A DNA stretch of 64,000 bases from Strigamia acuminata (lineage: Eukaryota; Arthropoda; Chilopoda; Geophilomorpha; Linotaeniidae), in contig OX442314.1 of assembly GCA_949358305.1 (NCBI GenBank), positions 17,787,060 to 17,851,059 on the forward strand. Reading direction: 5' to 3'. The position numbers and the translations under genes were made by a program. Below, piece after piece: positions 1 through 14,992 of the stretch (positions are counted from its first letter, which is position 1; every line of letters starts with the position of its first letter). Under the pieces are notes generated by a model. The model did no database searches, had not been told where the DNA came from, and saw only the letters and a program-made list of their open reading frames with translations.

Positions 1-107
1 GTAATGACAATTTATTTCGAACATAGACATAATTTGTGTTAAATGTAATCGAAATGTGCATTATTCATATTAAAATATCTGATTATTTTATTTCTTTTTC
101 ATTTCAG
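1..107 (+). other. 3' end of an upstream intron
   Basis: This is non-coding, AT-rich sequence ending in a pyrimidine-rich tract and the acceptor TTTCATTTCAG at 97-107. It is read as the tail of the intron that precedes the small exon at 108. No other feature is seen. Confidence 0.5.
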
Positions 108-143
108 ACGTTCCATATCAAGCAAGACCACCAATAAACGAAG
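108..143 (+). CDS. 36-nt exon (phase 1-1), probably of the agrin-like gene
   Basis: The sequence shows a polypyrimidine tract and CAG acceptor ending at 107, 36 nt, then a GTAAGA donor at 144. Phase 0 contains a stop; phases 1 and 2 are open. Phase 1 is chosen because the next clear exon (49563) also has a phase 1 acceptor. Read this way it encodes VPYQARPPINE and a split codon that would continue as Ala-Pro-Cys into the follistatin module. Being 36 nt and symmetric, it can be skipped without shifting frame, so alternative splicing is possible. The peptide looks like an interdomain linker (Pro-rich, no Cys) and has no recognisable domain. Linking it to the Kazal exon is an inference from phase, strand and order; it could belong to another transcript or be a chance splice-site pair. 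Confidence 0.55.
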
Positions 144-179
144 GTAAGAAATATTTTAAAGCTAATGTAGTGAATATTG

Positions 180-231
180 AAGTCACGTGACACGATTCAA
201 CATTTCCCATTGGTTCAAAATTCGAATAATC
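180..231 (+). repeat. diverged copy 1 of a CACGTG/ATTGG-containing repeat
   Basis: AAGTCACGTGA is followed about 20 bp later by CATTGGTTCAAAATTCGAAT. A similar arrangement, roughly three-quarters identical by eye over about 52 bp, is found at 31856-31907. This is probably an old interspersed repeat. The TCACGTGA palindrome is also an E-box core, but nothing here shows regulatory function. Confidence 0.35.
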
Positions 232-3200
232 AAATGCAGCTTTAATAAATTGGTTAGTCGTTAGGGTATAATTTTTCTAAAGTAAATTTTTCATCTTGTT
301 TACGTAAAGTCGTGCAGAATGTGAGGAAAAGCTATAATATTAAATGTAGGATCGATATTCTAGGCTAAATATTTTACGTTAACGTTGTTTGCCTCGGAAA
401 AATTTTATTAGTGTTTTTATATATTTTTTTAGTACAAATATTAACAAATAATTATGAAAGTCATGTTGCATCTAAACTGTGATTAAGTTGTCTACCAGTG
501 GGTGTTTCTGCTATCGCAATATTGACCTCTAATATGCATGCATAATAATGCGTGCCCAAAAGCAATGCAGTAGTTTTTGTTGACTTGTTGATCAATATAT
601 TGTTGAGTTTCCTCATTTTACTGTGTCTGTCGATTTAGTTTTCAGAGAAAACCAGCAAACGAAAATTTCATAAAATTACCGTACGTAAAAAAAACTGAAG
701 TGGATCGATGAATCTAAATTATGAATGCATTTATTACCACTTAAAATTGATAAAATTTTAAATTAAATATACCATAGCTGACATTCAAACTTAGAAACGC
801 AAAAATAACGTTGTTGAGTATTTGCTTTTGGCGTGACTTTAGCAGCCAAGTTGTTAAAGGTTTGTGCTTTAGATCAACGATAAGCGAAGATTTTATTCGA
901 AAATGTGAAATGGTTTCATTTTCTAACGCATTTAATATATTTTTAAGTTGTTTTTAATGTGGACATAAACAAGTTGGATTCATTTTTCATTATTGATACG
1001 GAAGTTCACAAATAAGTGAGGTGATTGATCTGTTTGTGATATTATCTCTTGATGCGTATATAGCATGAAATGCTTAATTGAAGGCAATAAAAGCCTAACT
1101 ACATGCTAATGATTGTCATTGCTAATGTAGGTTGAACCTTGAGTTTTTCGCCAGTTTGCTGCAAGTATGACAATATCATTGAATAGTTAATTTCCTTACG
1201 ATTTACGATTGGAGTTTGGAGTATCTGATGACACAAATGAAATCGACTGGTTAGTTAACGTTTCAAAACACGCGGTATTTGATCCGAGCGTGGAAAATGA
1301 ATGAGGGAAATGTTGTGCAATGTAATAAGCTTTAGGTGAGCTTGTCATTTGGAATAGAGATTTAATTCCGTCAGAATTCTCTCGATATTAACGGAACCGC
1401 AGAAGGTTGTACCGCCATATAATTTGCTCGATACTCGCTTTACTCACTCTCTATAACACTGTAGCCAAAGGGGTAGCTCGGTGAATCTCACTTAATGAAA
1501 ATCAATAAGGGATGGCGTTGAAAGTGTGCCGTTGCCTGTGAGGCAATATTACATGCGGCTGAAGATTTAGCTCTGGAGGAAATGCTACAAGTGAACAAAA
1601 CCCATTTGCAATGATCTAATTTTCTTCTTGCTTTGAGATTTTTATTGTATTTACTGGTATTTGTTTATATTTGTTTGTTCTTCTATCGTCTCCTTTCGTG
1701 TTTGTTATTGAAAATGTTTACCCGAAATTAATTTTGTTTGGAAATAGTAAAAAGAAAAAAATGGTGGATGGAAAAATAGAAAAATAGAAAAATAGAAGAA
1801 TGATGTGCGCTTAATTAATGCACATGTGATTGCGAGTTCGGTGAGCTCAACATCCATATTGGTGGTGGTGGTGGTTCGTGACGTGATGAGAATTTACAAT
1901 TAGGCCTAACTGGAGGACGGAAGAGATGAGACTGAAGAAAAGAAAAAGCTAAAAGAAAAAGAAATGGATGTAATAAAGAATTTAAAGTGAAAGGGATTTA
2001 GATAATTAAGGGGAAATTTTTTTGACGTTGATCTTTTTGAAATGATTAGGACAGAATGAAGGAGTGAAGATGAAGAACTTTTATTCTTGTTTTGGTGCCG
2101 CTGAGTAAAGTTGAAAAGATTTTAATTAATTAAAATCTCTTTCACGGGGGATCTAATAAGCTTTTCGAGTCGAGTTTGATGTGTGTGTGTGTGTACTGCA
2201 TGGCAACCAATAAGGTTTCTTTATTTTTCTCTTTTCTTTGGTAATTAACTCTCAAAGACATGTATTTCTTCGGGCATTTACCATCGACAATCCTTTAAGA
2301 TGTTGAAATATTGGTTTTGGGTCAACACCAGAATCAAAATATTTAAATATACGCTCCCCGGGTAGTAAAAAATGGCTTTTCGAGTGAAATATGTAAAAAT
2401 GCACTCATTAGCTACAGTTAATTAGTCACGCTAATTTTTCTAATTACTCCCCGAATTCTCCAGAAGGCGAAGGAGAAATTTGTTACGATGACAAAAGGGG
2501 ATGAAAAGCGAGAAGTAAAAGCTCCCCGATGTGAGACTTCACTGCATAGCATTTGGAGTTATTACGCGTGGGGGAAAAAAGTTTAGTTTGAAAGTTTGAG
2601 ATTTGAGTTTAGAGAACTTTGTAATTACGGCACTGAACATGTTCGCGTGTGTTGCTCAATGCTTTGATTTGCCCCGTTTTGTTTTGGTCATCAGACCAAG
2701 TTGATTAGAAACCCTGCACTGCTGGTAGCTATTGACTAATTTCACATTGATTAAGGTTTCTGTTAAATGTGAGCAGAGAAAACTTGTTGTCATTAGGAAT
2801 CAATTTCGGGCATAGAAAAAAATAGGAAGCAGATGTTAGCATCGACACTTTAGCCTCGTTAAACTGCATGGTGCAACATCATTTCCTAAAGACAAGATAC
2901 GAGTGGGGAAAGGGAAAAAACTCGAGAGGAAAGAGATTTTTTTTTCTTCACTCATGAACGTTGATTACTGTGAGAAGAGTCAAAAGGTCCTGCGTTCGAG
3001 TAGCTTTTCAGACCAGCTGTCTACTACATGCTATAATAGCATTCTTCCTCATTTGTAAGTTTCTTTTGTTTTCATTTTTTAATTTTAGCCACGTTTCATG
3101 CTTACTCGGAGATGAATCACGTCTGATAAGTTTGAAAAATCGATCGTTTAACTTTCCATCAGAATATTAGGTGTGTTCAAATTGGTTAAGCAAATGCTTA

Positions 3201-6200
3201 AAGTTTGCTTAAATGAATGAAAATAAGTGAAGCAAGTAAAATAAATGACTGCAATTTTTTTTTACTAATGCGCAGGCTTGTGCACAGCTGACACATGTAT
3301 GATTGTTCAACTGAGGATGCACAAATCGCGTCATTGTTGTTAGAAGAATAAGCGACACAACCCTTGCTAGCGGTTAATCCAAAATGTGACTTAAAAACTG
3401 TGAAAACGAGGTTATCATTTAAGCGGATTTGTCCTAATCAATTTGAATGCACCTATTGTTTTTAATAATCGTCAGATGTGACGGAATCATCAAAAAGGAG
3501 TATAAAATTGAATTTACAAGATGCGTATTTTCGGTGGTGAATTCGATGAATGCTCACAAAATAGATTAAATGCTTGTGAATTCGTCGCTGTGTTTCTGAC
3601 TTTGAAAAAATTACTCATTCTGACAAGATGAAACATGGTTGCGCATAGTTATGAGACCGAGTATCGCCTTCATCTCTTTCAGTCACCAGAACAGTGACGT
3701 GCACACAGACTTACCAGATTCCTAACCTCAACAAGTGCGAGTGTAAGCTTTAAACTAAACATTATTAGTTAATGTATCTCGACTTATCGGTCATGCAATG
3801 TATCTGCTCTTATCACGTGATCCCAGTAAGCCAATCATAACAGTTTGGCACAAATCCTCTTAATGAATTATATATTGATAATAATCCTGTGACCTCAGTG
3901 TTCTTTGAATGAGCTTTAACGATTATCAATTTTTACAATATTTATGCTTTATCTATTACAAATTTATTACAAATATTTCATTTCACGATTGGTGAATTTA
4001 CTCTTGTTTGCCCTGCCCTATCTGTTGCCAGGCTACACGGGATTATATTTGTGGGTTGATTTATTGTTTGATTTTTGTAGTGACCAAACACCGCATTCAT
4101 ATAAATTCACAAACCAAGCTGACATTTAAGATACAGTAGGTGCGTTTGGAGATAGAAACATTTTCGCTTTCCTCGCGAGTATGTCTTCAATCCGAAACAA
4201 AAAAACATGTGAAAATTAAATTTATCATTGGTTTCTACATCATTTCAGCTGTGTTTACTTTCGGATGCAACTTTTGTGGAGATTGCTACACAATCATCGT
4301 TTGAAAGTCTTACAAACAACACGGGGGCTTAGATTGTTCCAGAGAATTTTGACAAGGGTAATTCAGCGTTGAAAACATGCATGCCGGAAGGCGCAGGAGC
4401 GAAATAATACAAATGTCACCTAGCAATGAGATGAATCCATGTTAGCAGGGCAGATATTTGGAAAATGGAATTCAAGTTCCGCGTTTCTATTTTTATTCGA
4501 TGCAAGCAAGTATCCGCATTACTTGCCGACGTGATTAAATATGCGGCCAACTCACCTAATTCCAATGCAGATTTTAATTCTCTAAATACCCACTTGCGTG
4601 GGAATAAAATTTAATTCCACTTCTTTATACGAGTTCAAATTCAAACTTTGTGCTTAGTTTTAGTTTGCACATTTGAGCGAAGTGTGAAATGTTTTCACCT
4701 GAAGAAAACAATACTAGATCAGGCGAAAGTGAACGACGAGTGAACTGTAAACACGTGTTTTATTCACATAAAAAGGTGTTTGGTTGATTTGGCGTACCGT
4801 ACGAGTGGAAAGTGTTTTCCAAGATGTGAGAAACAAGTGAATTTTTTTCACTCACGTGAACACATGAAAGTATAGTATGCGTGAGGCTTTAAAGATTAAA
4901 GGAGGACGAACAAAATTAATAATGTCCACTTAATTAATGTTTCAATGGCACTTGGCCTAGAGATATAAACAAAAGGAGAAGGATTAAAACGAGTTTGTTT
5001 ATGAAACGTATATTTTCATTTGATATCTCATATTTTAGAATAGGTGAAGTTTGTTAATTTGATTAGTGGGCTTGTTTGACTGGCTGAATTACTGGATCAA
5101 GTTAAGTTAGATGAATTAAGCGAACATCACATGATGTCGGGCAGTTGGGCTCTATCTGCCATCTCGGAGTGTATTGCTAGATTTTCCCTGCACGTGCACT
5201 ATCACCAGCAAAGACTGATGGTTTGAAGAAGTTCCCTTTTGCTTCTTATCTTAACTGTTTAAATCTAACGACGTCAAGCAGGGGAGTGGCGAAGAGTGAA
5301 ACTCAACATTTCTAAGTCTTTTGATCACGATAGGAAAAGAATAGAGCCAAAGATGTCGTCTGTGTTCTTTTCTTTTCCTTTCCTTTTTATAACTTTCATT
5401 TTAGTAGCCAGTGTTAAGAATCAAAGTGGCGATGATTAGAGGATTAAGTGTGTTGGAGATTGTAGTTTGGTTTTAGGAGCTAAGATACCTTGTCTTGATA
5501 GGGTTTAAGATGTTCTTCAGCTGTGAAACGAGATTTTTTTAAAAAAAAAAATTGGGAGAATAAAAAGTGCTGAAACAGCATAATGAGTTGATGATGGAAG
5601 GTTTTAGTGTCATTTACTCTTTAATAAATTCTGGGGAAGCGGGGGCGAGGACATTAAAGGATATCAATATATAGTTGTGTGGAAATAATCAATGTGTTCA
5701 TATGCATCATTTGTTTACATAAGGTTTAATTAGCCATGGCCAGATTGTTACAGTAAATCATCATTAAACTGCAACAATGTGTTCTGAACTGATATAGGTA
5801 TTTTGGCACATAATATATCAATCATCAAGTTTTGTCATTTAATGGACTTGATGTAAATAAATAAAGCAAGAAAATTATTTTGAGGTTTTACTAATTTTTA
5901 AAGTTTTAATTGATTTTTTTTTTTGATTTTCTTCTTTCTTTTGAGATGGGAGTTTGGTGCCAAATGGAACAAATCTTGGAACGAAAGTCTAAGTTTGTGG
6001 CTGAGATTTTTTTTTTGTTTTTATACTTTAATATATTCGTTCATTACTTCGTAGAAAAGTTTCTTACGTTTACTTTATTTTATTGGAGAAGGGCTGGTAG
6101 CTAAACTTAGCTATGAGATTTTTTTGCTTTACAATGCAAAATTACAAATGGAACTGAGTTTAGTTTAAAAATAATGTCTCTTGTAGGCAGGTGAATAATT

Positions 6201-9200
6201 TAGTTATCCAGTTGAAATATTTTTCAAGACGGATGCGGTTTTTGAAAGGAAACTTGAGAACCGGATACGATTGAATGTTGTTGAGGCAGAAGGAACTTGA
6301 AGCAAATCAACACGTATAAATTTCATACATAATTAATATGATTAAAACGTTTCACAGGAGATTCAAAGTGTTGGTGGTCTTTTGCTATATCATATTTATT
6401 AGAAACTCGTTATGTTAGTGACAGATTTACGACTATATATATGCACAAAATTTAGGATTTACTAGAATGTAGTAAAACCACAAAGCGTATGGCTGTATGC
6501 AAGGCATAACTTGAATTGGTTTATGTGATTTCAGATTTAATCTACAACTCTACTTCGTACTAAAGTTCTAGCAAAATCACTTGTGCTAGAAATTAAACGT
6601 TCCAGTTTATGGCGTGTCTCCTAGTGTCGAAAGTACCTGTAACTCTCGGAAGTGCTAGCAAATAATAGGTTTAGAAAATCTTCTCACACATTTAATTTTC
6701 TACAAAATAATAGTCTTTCAAACTCGTGGAACCAAAAAAGAAGTGGTGGTTTAGCAATAAATTAGAAAAAAAATGTTATATTGTAAATAAAAAAGGGATA
6801 ATTGAATTTATAGAAAGGAAGTGTTTTTCAGTAAAATTCAAGAACGCTTATATACCCAGGTTATGTCGGTAAATAACATGGCATCAATGCAAAACAGGTT
6901 GAGGCAAAAAAAATGATTTAAGCGGCATTTGGTTTTTTTGTTGTTATTGTCGTGTTCGTTCTTCTTTTCATTTATTTACGTTTCAATTTTCGTTGATGTA
7001 AAGTGTCCGAGCAGCACGACTGCGTTTTTGCATGACATTTGCGACATGTAGTATTTTATGGTTCAGTGTTTAAAGTTACAAGCGTGGAATATTGGTCTAA
7101 TTTTATAGTTAAAATGAATGCTTGTCAAATTGGTTGTAGGCCCAGCCCTAATATCGACGTATTTACGCGACATGTGAATAGAATAGTGGCTTAAAGATAA
7201 ATGCTGATAATTACCGACATAAGTAAAGTAAAGTAAACCTTTATCGATTATCAATAAAATAAATGTAGGCTACGTTTTTTTAATTTTTTTTTTTTAACAA
7301 TTTAATATCGGTAAGGACTGCATCCTTATCAAAACACTTTATCAGAACATTTTTCATTATTTTTTGGTTTCCAACAAAGTAATAATTTAGTTCCTTGTAT
7401 TTTTTGAATCGGGTTTTTTATTTATTTACTTTTTTTTTGGGTATCAATATTTTATACAGCTCTGGCGAAGTCTGTCATGTCTTTTCCGTTTGAAGTGAAT
7501 TATTCCCTCCAGGAAAGGAGGTTTGACAAGCAAAGGAACAGGCAAACGTCCACACTTATTGGCAGAAAGATGGAAACAAGATAAAGGGCACTTGGCAACA
7601 ACATTCAGAATGTTGTCTAGTATCCGTTCGATAAGTCAGGGCCTAAAAATAATCTGGCGCGTCTCGTTGACCCAATGCAAGTTGGATTTCAATTGATCCT
7701 GTTGTTCATTCTGTTGACACAGTAATGTATGAACGTATTTATTGATTGGCAATGACTATTGGAGCGCTGTAAATGTAACGCCTTTGTTTTTATGGCCATT
7801 AACTTGGAAAAAAATTCACAAAGTAATGATAAAATATTGAATTAAATTTGAGAATTTCAAATCGCATTTGAACGATGAAATATGTGGACTAATCTCGAAG
7901 TATGAATTATTTACGACTTTTATTTTAAATTATACAATTACTACGAAATGAATGAAATTAGGAAGACAAAAAAATTTAATTGCATTTTTATTATAAAACT
8001 AAGGCATTAATACATGGCCACTGAATGTTTAAATGGATATGTATAATAATAATATAAAAATCACTAAATTGCATCCTCAAAATAACAAAATATCTGTTTT
8101 TCTGAGCTTATCTCTTCGTTTAATGTAAAATTCAGATTTAATATATTTTAAAAATAGTTTTTAAAATGTAGTTGTTGTTAACTCTGCATATTTTTCTTTA
8201 TTGACGATCACTTGAAAACATAGGGCGTCTCTCCGGATTTCGAGTCATTTACTAGGGTGGACCTCGTCACCTCTTTATTCTTTAGCAAATGTCTTCCATT
8301 TCCGGGTGGGTGGGGGCGTGAGGGCCCTGCGAAGTTCAATTCTTGAATTGGTGTGTTCATGGGTGGATGTCGCGTGCGAGGTCAATGTGCTAATTGCAGA
8401 GGACTGTTTGAGGTCTCGGACTTGGGCTTTGGAACTAATGGTGTGTGGATACGTTGTATTGTTGAAGATTTCCATTCTTCTGCACTCCTCACAAAATTCA
8501 ATCCGGTTTTTCTTCCTTGATGATTCTCGTTTGTATTAAGAAAGAAAAAAAATGTACATCATTTTTCTTTTCTCCTTTAACCCATGTAAAATATTGAAGA
8601 TTGATTTTTTTCCCTCCTCGTCTCGTCTGTAACTTCTCCATCTTTTTTATTTTTTCTATTTTTTTTAGGCTGGGTTCTTTGAATTTTAGCCTGCTGACAG
8701 ATAACTCGGCGCCAGTTTTATTGAAAAGCCTTTAATTCAAGTCTTGAACATAGTTTTGTTCGGTAGCTGTGGCGTGCAGTCATTTGTTCTTTTTTTTCTG
8801 CTTCTTTGGAATTCTTCGTTCTCGCCAATGAGATTTGATATCAGTCATCCATCAGGTCAAGGGTGGGAAAAGAAAAAAGGAAGAAAAGGCTGAGTTTGGC
8901 GAGATTAAAAAACATGCAAGAAAAGAGCGTGTTATTGCCTTCACTGACCAAGAGAAAGAGAGTGAATGTGACAGCATATGTGACATCTGTGTCTGATTGA
9001 TCTTCCTTTTCAGGGTGTGGTTATAGAAATCTTTCATTTATCTTTTTTTTTTTTGGGTTTTTTTTTCCATATTAAAGGGCACATTTATCAGATTTTAAAA
9101 TTCTGAGGTTTTTTTTAGCAATTTTTTTTGGTTCAATGACAGATTGTGTAATCACCATTCACCAAACTGCTCCATCTTTAGTTTCATTTTTTAAAAAAAA

Positions 9201-12200
9201 ATATAGTTTTGTAATTTATTAATCCTGTTCAAATACTCGTGTGGATTGTGATTTTGTTGCGCGAACATAAAACTAAAACAATTAACCAATGCGTACATGT
9301 ATATGAAACCATGTTTACGTGCTATTCTTTGATGATTATTATTAATACGTGTTTTAAACTGATTAACTTAATCTCTTGGCGAAAATAGATCATATCTAGG
9401 TGCCTGTCTGTGTAATTCAGTTCTAGATTTAAGTTTTGTTTTGGTAAGCTTCGGCACAATCGCACACTGGGGACACATACGTAATATCAGAAGTGTTTTG
9501 TTTTGAAAAATTAATGATTTTTGTTTTTGTATTGGTTGTATTTTTTGTATCTTGCCAGCCAACAGATTATTAGAAGTGGCTAGTTCTGTAATAATATTTC
9601 TGAAGAGATTAAACGAGTCGACTAAAGATTCGACTCACAAACCCACGTTTGCAGAGACGTGACGTGTAAGAATAAACCGGAATAAACAATAGTTTTGCAT
9701 GTGCAGCTGTAATCGTTCAAAGAATTACTTCTGTCTTGTAAAATCAAACCTTTTGTCGTTTAGTTATCTCAAATTTATGGCTTCTTCGTGCAGTTACAAT
9801 TACAGCCAGTTCTTTCGTGTAAAGAATAGCTAACAGTGAAAAAAACGTATACTCGTATATGTGTGCGGTGATGGAAATAAAAGTTTTTATTTTATTTTTT
9901 ACTTGAACGAAAAGAGGAAATGAGTTGTTGATGCGAGCTAATCTCGAATCTCGGTTATTTTTCTTGTGTGACTTTTTTGTGGGTGTTATATAGTGTTTTG
10001 TTGTTAGAAGCCATGTGTGACAGTTCTTGTAAGGAAACTCAATGCAGTTTTGGTTTCAATCTTGTCACGTTTCCCAATTTCCTTTCCCATTGAACTTCAT
10101 AAGGGCTAAGTCCCCCTCTCTGGAAAACTTTTTTTTCTCTTTGGAGCTTTTCATCTCTTCATTCAAATGCGTCATGTTCCACCACTTGGACAGCACCATC
10201 TTCTCTCTCAAGTACGTGGCTAGTGCACTACGTGATCACGTATGGGCTCGGCTGATCTTGGCGCATTCTTTTTACTTGGATATATACAGGCACAACTTGT
10301 AATTTTATTTGTATTCAACAACACACCGAGTTCTCGTCTAGTTTTCAGATTTGAACTTTACAGCAGCCATTCTAACGGCTGGGTGAGATTCATAAATAAA
10401 TTAAAATAAATTTTAGAAAATGTTGTTCGGTAATTTCTCTACGTAGTCTAATGTAAATTGAACAGCCGGGCATTGTAATGATCGTATTTTGGGACGGTGG
10501 TACGGTAGAAGTTGCTGATGGTTGCCTTAGTTACGTGCTAAAAGCTGTTGGCAATGAGATGCAAAAAGCAAGTAGATCTGTTCATTTTAATTCCGCAAAA
10601 GAAGCTAAATTAAAGCTAATTTTATCCTTGATGTGCAACTAGGGTGGAGGTGAAATATGCGTGAAAAGGAACCATAAAAACGAAGTATAAAAAAAAAATC
10701 ATTCTCGCAAGAGATATTGACCCCGCCCTCCTCTTGTACAGATTTTTGCTTGTGCTCGAATATCGTGCGCGACATTCCACCAATTAACGGCCGACTCTCC
10801 TCAACTCCCTTCTCTGGCGTATTGCCAATAATTAGTGCAATGGAGGCTGATGCTCCTTCTCTTTTCCTCCATTCTTGTTTATTGTCTTAGCGTTACCTCA
10901 GCCCGTAATGCAATAAACAAGTGTTGAGATTGCTCAGTTTGTTCTAAGACTCCCTGCAGTATGAACAAATTGACCTTTGTTAAATTGAATGTTGAATCAG
11001 CTTTTAATATAGCGCCTCGGAATGGTTGGCTTTTAATACGTGTTTATAATGAAGAGCGCGCTGCTTCTGTTGGTTTTAACTGGGTCTTATCATATTGAAC
11101 ACTGATAACGAAGTGTGTGTATTCTTTGTCGTCGTCTTCTACTTCTTCTTCTTCTTCGTGTGTGCTTCCATTAGACTTAATTGTCAATGGAAATTAAGGA
11201 TTTGTCCTCGTTCGCACAAACACCCGCACCCACACACTCTCACCATTTGCAATTCTTTGGTGAAAATTGTTGTGCTTTGCTTTTACGGCATCGGATCGAG
11301 CAAATTGAAGGCATTAGTGCTTCACAAGTCACATTAATTCTCAATAACAACATTTTAATCCCTTCATCTCCCTTCGTGTGAGTGTGTATGACAATATTAA
11401 ACCTCATAATTTGAGCTCAATGTTATCGACATAAATTTTTTTCGCTCTTTGTTTTTCTTTAATTATTTAGTCTCATCTTGTTATGGAAACTTGAAATTCA
11501 ATAGAGAATTTGAGAAAAATATTTTTATTGGCTATAAAGTATGTTAAGAATTTATGTCGCATCAATTGTGTAAGAATGGGGAGGAAATTTTTACTGCTAT
11601 TTTATTCTTCGGAAATGTGATAACATTGTTTTCCTGCTCATTTGTTAGTGGGATTGATTTTTTTTTTTGCTATTTAAATGAACTCTCGTTTATCTTTCAT
11701 TTAGTTTTTGTCTTTTATCTCGGCGGAAACTAGATTTTTAAAAATGTTGTATACAGTTTTTATTGTTTGTGCATATTGTAAATGTAATTTATTGCGCGCT
11801 TCGTTCGTTCGTTTTAGCCTCCTACCGTTTTGATTAAGACATTAAAGCTATAGGTTGTACTTTTGTAATTTCAGACTAAAGAATTAGCATGAGCTTTTAT
11901 GACAACGATGGGTGGTCTCATATGTTTTTCTTAATTATACAGGAAAAACATGTTTAAACAGTTGTGGAAAGAGTTGATTAAATGCGTTAATTATAAGCTT
12001 TTGTTCTGCTGAATTGAAATAATATTTTACGGAGTAACTTTTTATTTATTTTATTTTTTTTGGCTGCAACATGAGAAATGAAGCTGTCAGCAATTTCCAA
12101 ATATATTAAATCAATTTGTCCGATGCGGTATTGGATTTTGATATTAAAAAGAATGTAAAGAAAAATATATGTGACTGTTTGGTTGTAATACAGAATACAG

Positions 12201-14421
12201 ATGTTATCTAGGAATGGTTTGGGGGATTATAAATAAGAGAAGTGTGTGTCAATTCAGTTTATTGCAACAATCCACAAAATAATTCAAATATTAAAGCTTT
12301 GCATTTGAATCGTTCATATTGAGTTCTGTTCAACTACAGCATTAAATTTACTTATTCATCAAATACCACCGGCAGTTAAAGAATATTGAAGCAAACTTGG
12401 CGATTATGTGTGTGCTCGGATGCTGCAGCATCATCCATCAGGCTTCAATAAGTGTCAAGTTTGGAATGTCCGAACGAAAGAATAGTTGGTTTAGTTAAAT
12501 CAAATTCCAGCCTTTTCTTCTTTTAAAGTTAAAGGTTTATAATACGCACAATAAGCAATATTGTTTGTCACTCAAAATTGGTGTACTGTTTTGGGTAAGG
12601 AGGGGAGTTGCACCGCAATGCATAACCAACCTTTGGATGTGTGAATATGAATCAAAAATTAAGATTGAAGAGTACAATGAATATAAATAAAATTAGTTTG
12701 CATGAGGGGGCAGACACATCATTGTCAATTTGGCATCTACCGTCGCATCGTGTGCTGTCTGTAATCAGTGAGGACTCTGTTGATTGGAAATTTGTTTGAA
12801 GCAGGCTTGTGGTTTATATACGGAGTATATTTTTTGTTTTAGTATGTGAACTTAAGAGGTTTGTTGAAAAGTAATGATTAATCCATTGAGTCCATTGAAT
12901 GGGTCGCCTTGTTTGATTGGCTTATTGATCTGGGGGCTCAGCATCAATAAATTGGACCCTCCAAATTGCAAGTGGGGAAAAAATTGTGAATTGATCTCAT
13001 TGGAAGTGCAACCGAGCCCAGTCATTAGGTGCGTTCGATTTCTTTAAGGGAATCGCTACTTACATGACTTCACTGGCTTAAGTGCCTTCAAAACATGATG
13101 CTATGACTCGCATTCTGATATTTTTTGACAAAATTGAACACATCTCATGTTGTTGTTAGTGTTAACACGTGAAGAGCCAACGTGTTTAAATAATGGTTTA
13201 TTTTTCAGCTTCTCTTTATTAGAAATTGGTATAAAAATGTTAGTTTTGACCCAAAAATATCACAGATACTTTTCATAGGTATTTGGCACTGCAGAGAATA
13301 CCGTATCGAGGGGGACGAGTTCTGAAGCACCCTATCTTTTATTTACACCGACAATTGAGGTAAACACATATAACTGGGGGCTGGTGGCAATGTTCTTAGC
13401 GCTTACCATGGAAACGGTAACTTAAATCAGTCAAGGATAGATAGTAATCCATTCAAGTACTAACCAGACACAGTATTGCGTTTAAATGGGAACAGATTTT
13501 CAGCACTGAAGCGATAGTTGTGTAAGTGGATCAAAATTTTATTTTGAAGACACTTTGAAGCGAGATCATTGTAATAACTACGAATTAATAATTTATATTA
13601 TTTTTTTTGAGTAATTATAACTTGAAAAAGTAGTCGCATTCGGTAATAGTTGCAATAAAAAGAGAGCAGCTAGTGTACTCAATGTTTTTTTCGTTTGTAG
13701 AGAAAAGAAGTGAAGGATTTTGATTAGCACTTTGCCACTCGAGCTGCTTGTAGGTGTGCATTTGCAGTCGTAAGGAAGTCCCTCTCGCGTTGTGTTAAAG
13801 CCCTGGCCAGTCATTTTCTCCATTAGTGCCCCATGCATCTTAGTAATAAGAGCAGCGACAGAAAAAGCCACGTGGTGTCTTGATGTTGGTGCATCAGGAA
13901 ACGAGTCAGCCACAGAACTCGCTCCTTTTCCTTCCTTAATTTATATTGCAAGGATTACAACTGAGCATTTTCCACCTCATTGCCTTAATAAAAAGTTTAC
14001 TAAAGGCTATTTTTTTGTTTCCATTAAAGTTTAATGCTTCTTTGGAACGATCGAAGTAATAAACTTTGCAGCTGTTTGAGGAAGACACTTAAAAATTTTA
14101 GTTGATGATTATTGCTTAGGTCTTTTAAAACTTTAGCATATAACAAGTTTTGGGTGAATTAAGAGATTGACGTGAGAGATCCCTGAAGTGAAAATGGAAA
14201 AACTCTTTAGGGACTCAAATGGCTTTTATGTACACTAGGTAACTTCATCTGTCCTCTGGGAATTAATTGAAAAGGGGAGTTGTGATCAGTCGTGGTTGCA
14301 CCACATACGGAATGGTTAGGACTATGTCATAATGATGTAATGGTCCCAACAAATCCCGTGTTTTAAAGATTGGATTGGTCCATAGTGGGCCGAAGGGATT
14401 CTATGTGGTCATTGTACACCG

Positions 14422-14441
14422 GTGTGTGTGTGTGTGTGTGT
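14422..14441 (+). repeat. (GT)10 microsatellite
   Basis: This is a run of ten GT dinucleotides. A short antisense reading frame across it is a by-product of the repeat. Confidence 0.95.
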
Positions 14442-14885
14442 CCATAAAAGAAAGGAATAGTCGGGTCTTCTTTCTGCTATATCCCCATAGGTTTTAAGGT
14501 GCACCAAAATCGTGACCGCTGGCTGGCTGCAGAGTAATGCTAATGTGTTTGTATAAGAACACAGCATGGGGAATGAGGCCGAGGCCTTACATGTTGGCTC
14601 TATAAAAGCCATATACTTTGGAGCCAGCGTATTTCTCGATTTCCTAAGTGAATTGGATGTGCATCTTTAGTCTAGTTTATTGTCCAAAGGGTGGAGACAA
14701 ACCCAATCAGAGTTGGTGTCAATACTGATGATTCAGTGACAACTGAGGCCTTGGAAACGAGTGGTGAATGACGTATTTTCGCTAATCAATTTAAGTGCTA
14801 ATAGTAGAATACTGTGATGTATTGATTAGGTCATGTTATGTCATTGTGTGAATTCCCAGTTGTTCAAGCAGGTTGTTAGACCAGA

Positions 14886-14992
14886 TTGTCGACAAAGTGC
14901 CTTTTGTGTTTGTCGACAAAACTGGAAATATAGTGGAAATGCATTTTTTCGTATCATATTCTAAATATCAGTACTGGAAATATGGTGGAAAC
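14886..14992 (+). repeat. pair of interleaved short direct repeats
   Basis: TTGTCGACAAA occurs at 14886-14896 and again at 14910-14920. Directly after the second copy, a 20-bp stretch beginning ACTGGAAATATAGTGGAAAT (14921) recurs with two changes at 14973-14992. The shared decamer TTGTCGACAA is itself palindromic. No element type is recognised. Confidence 0.6.
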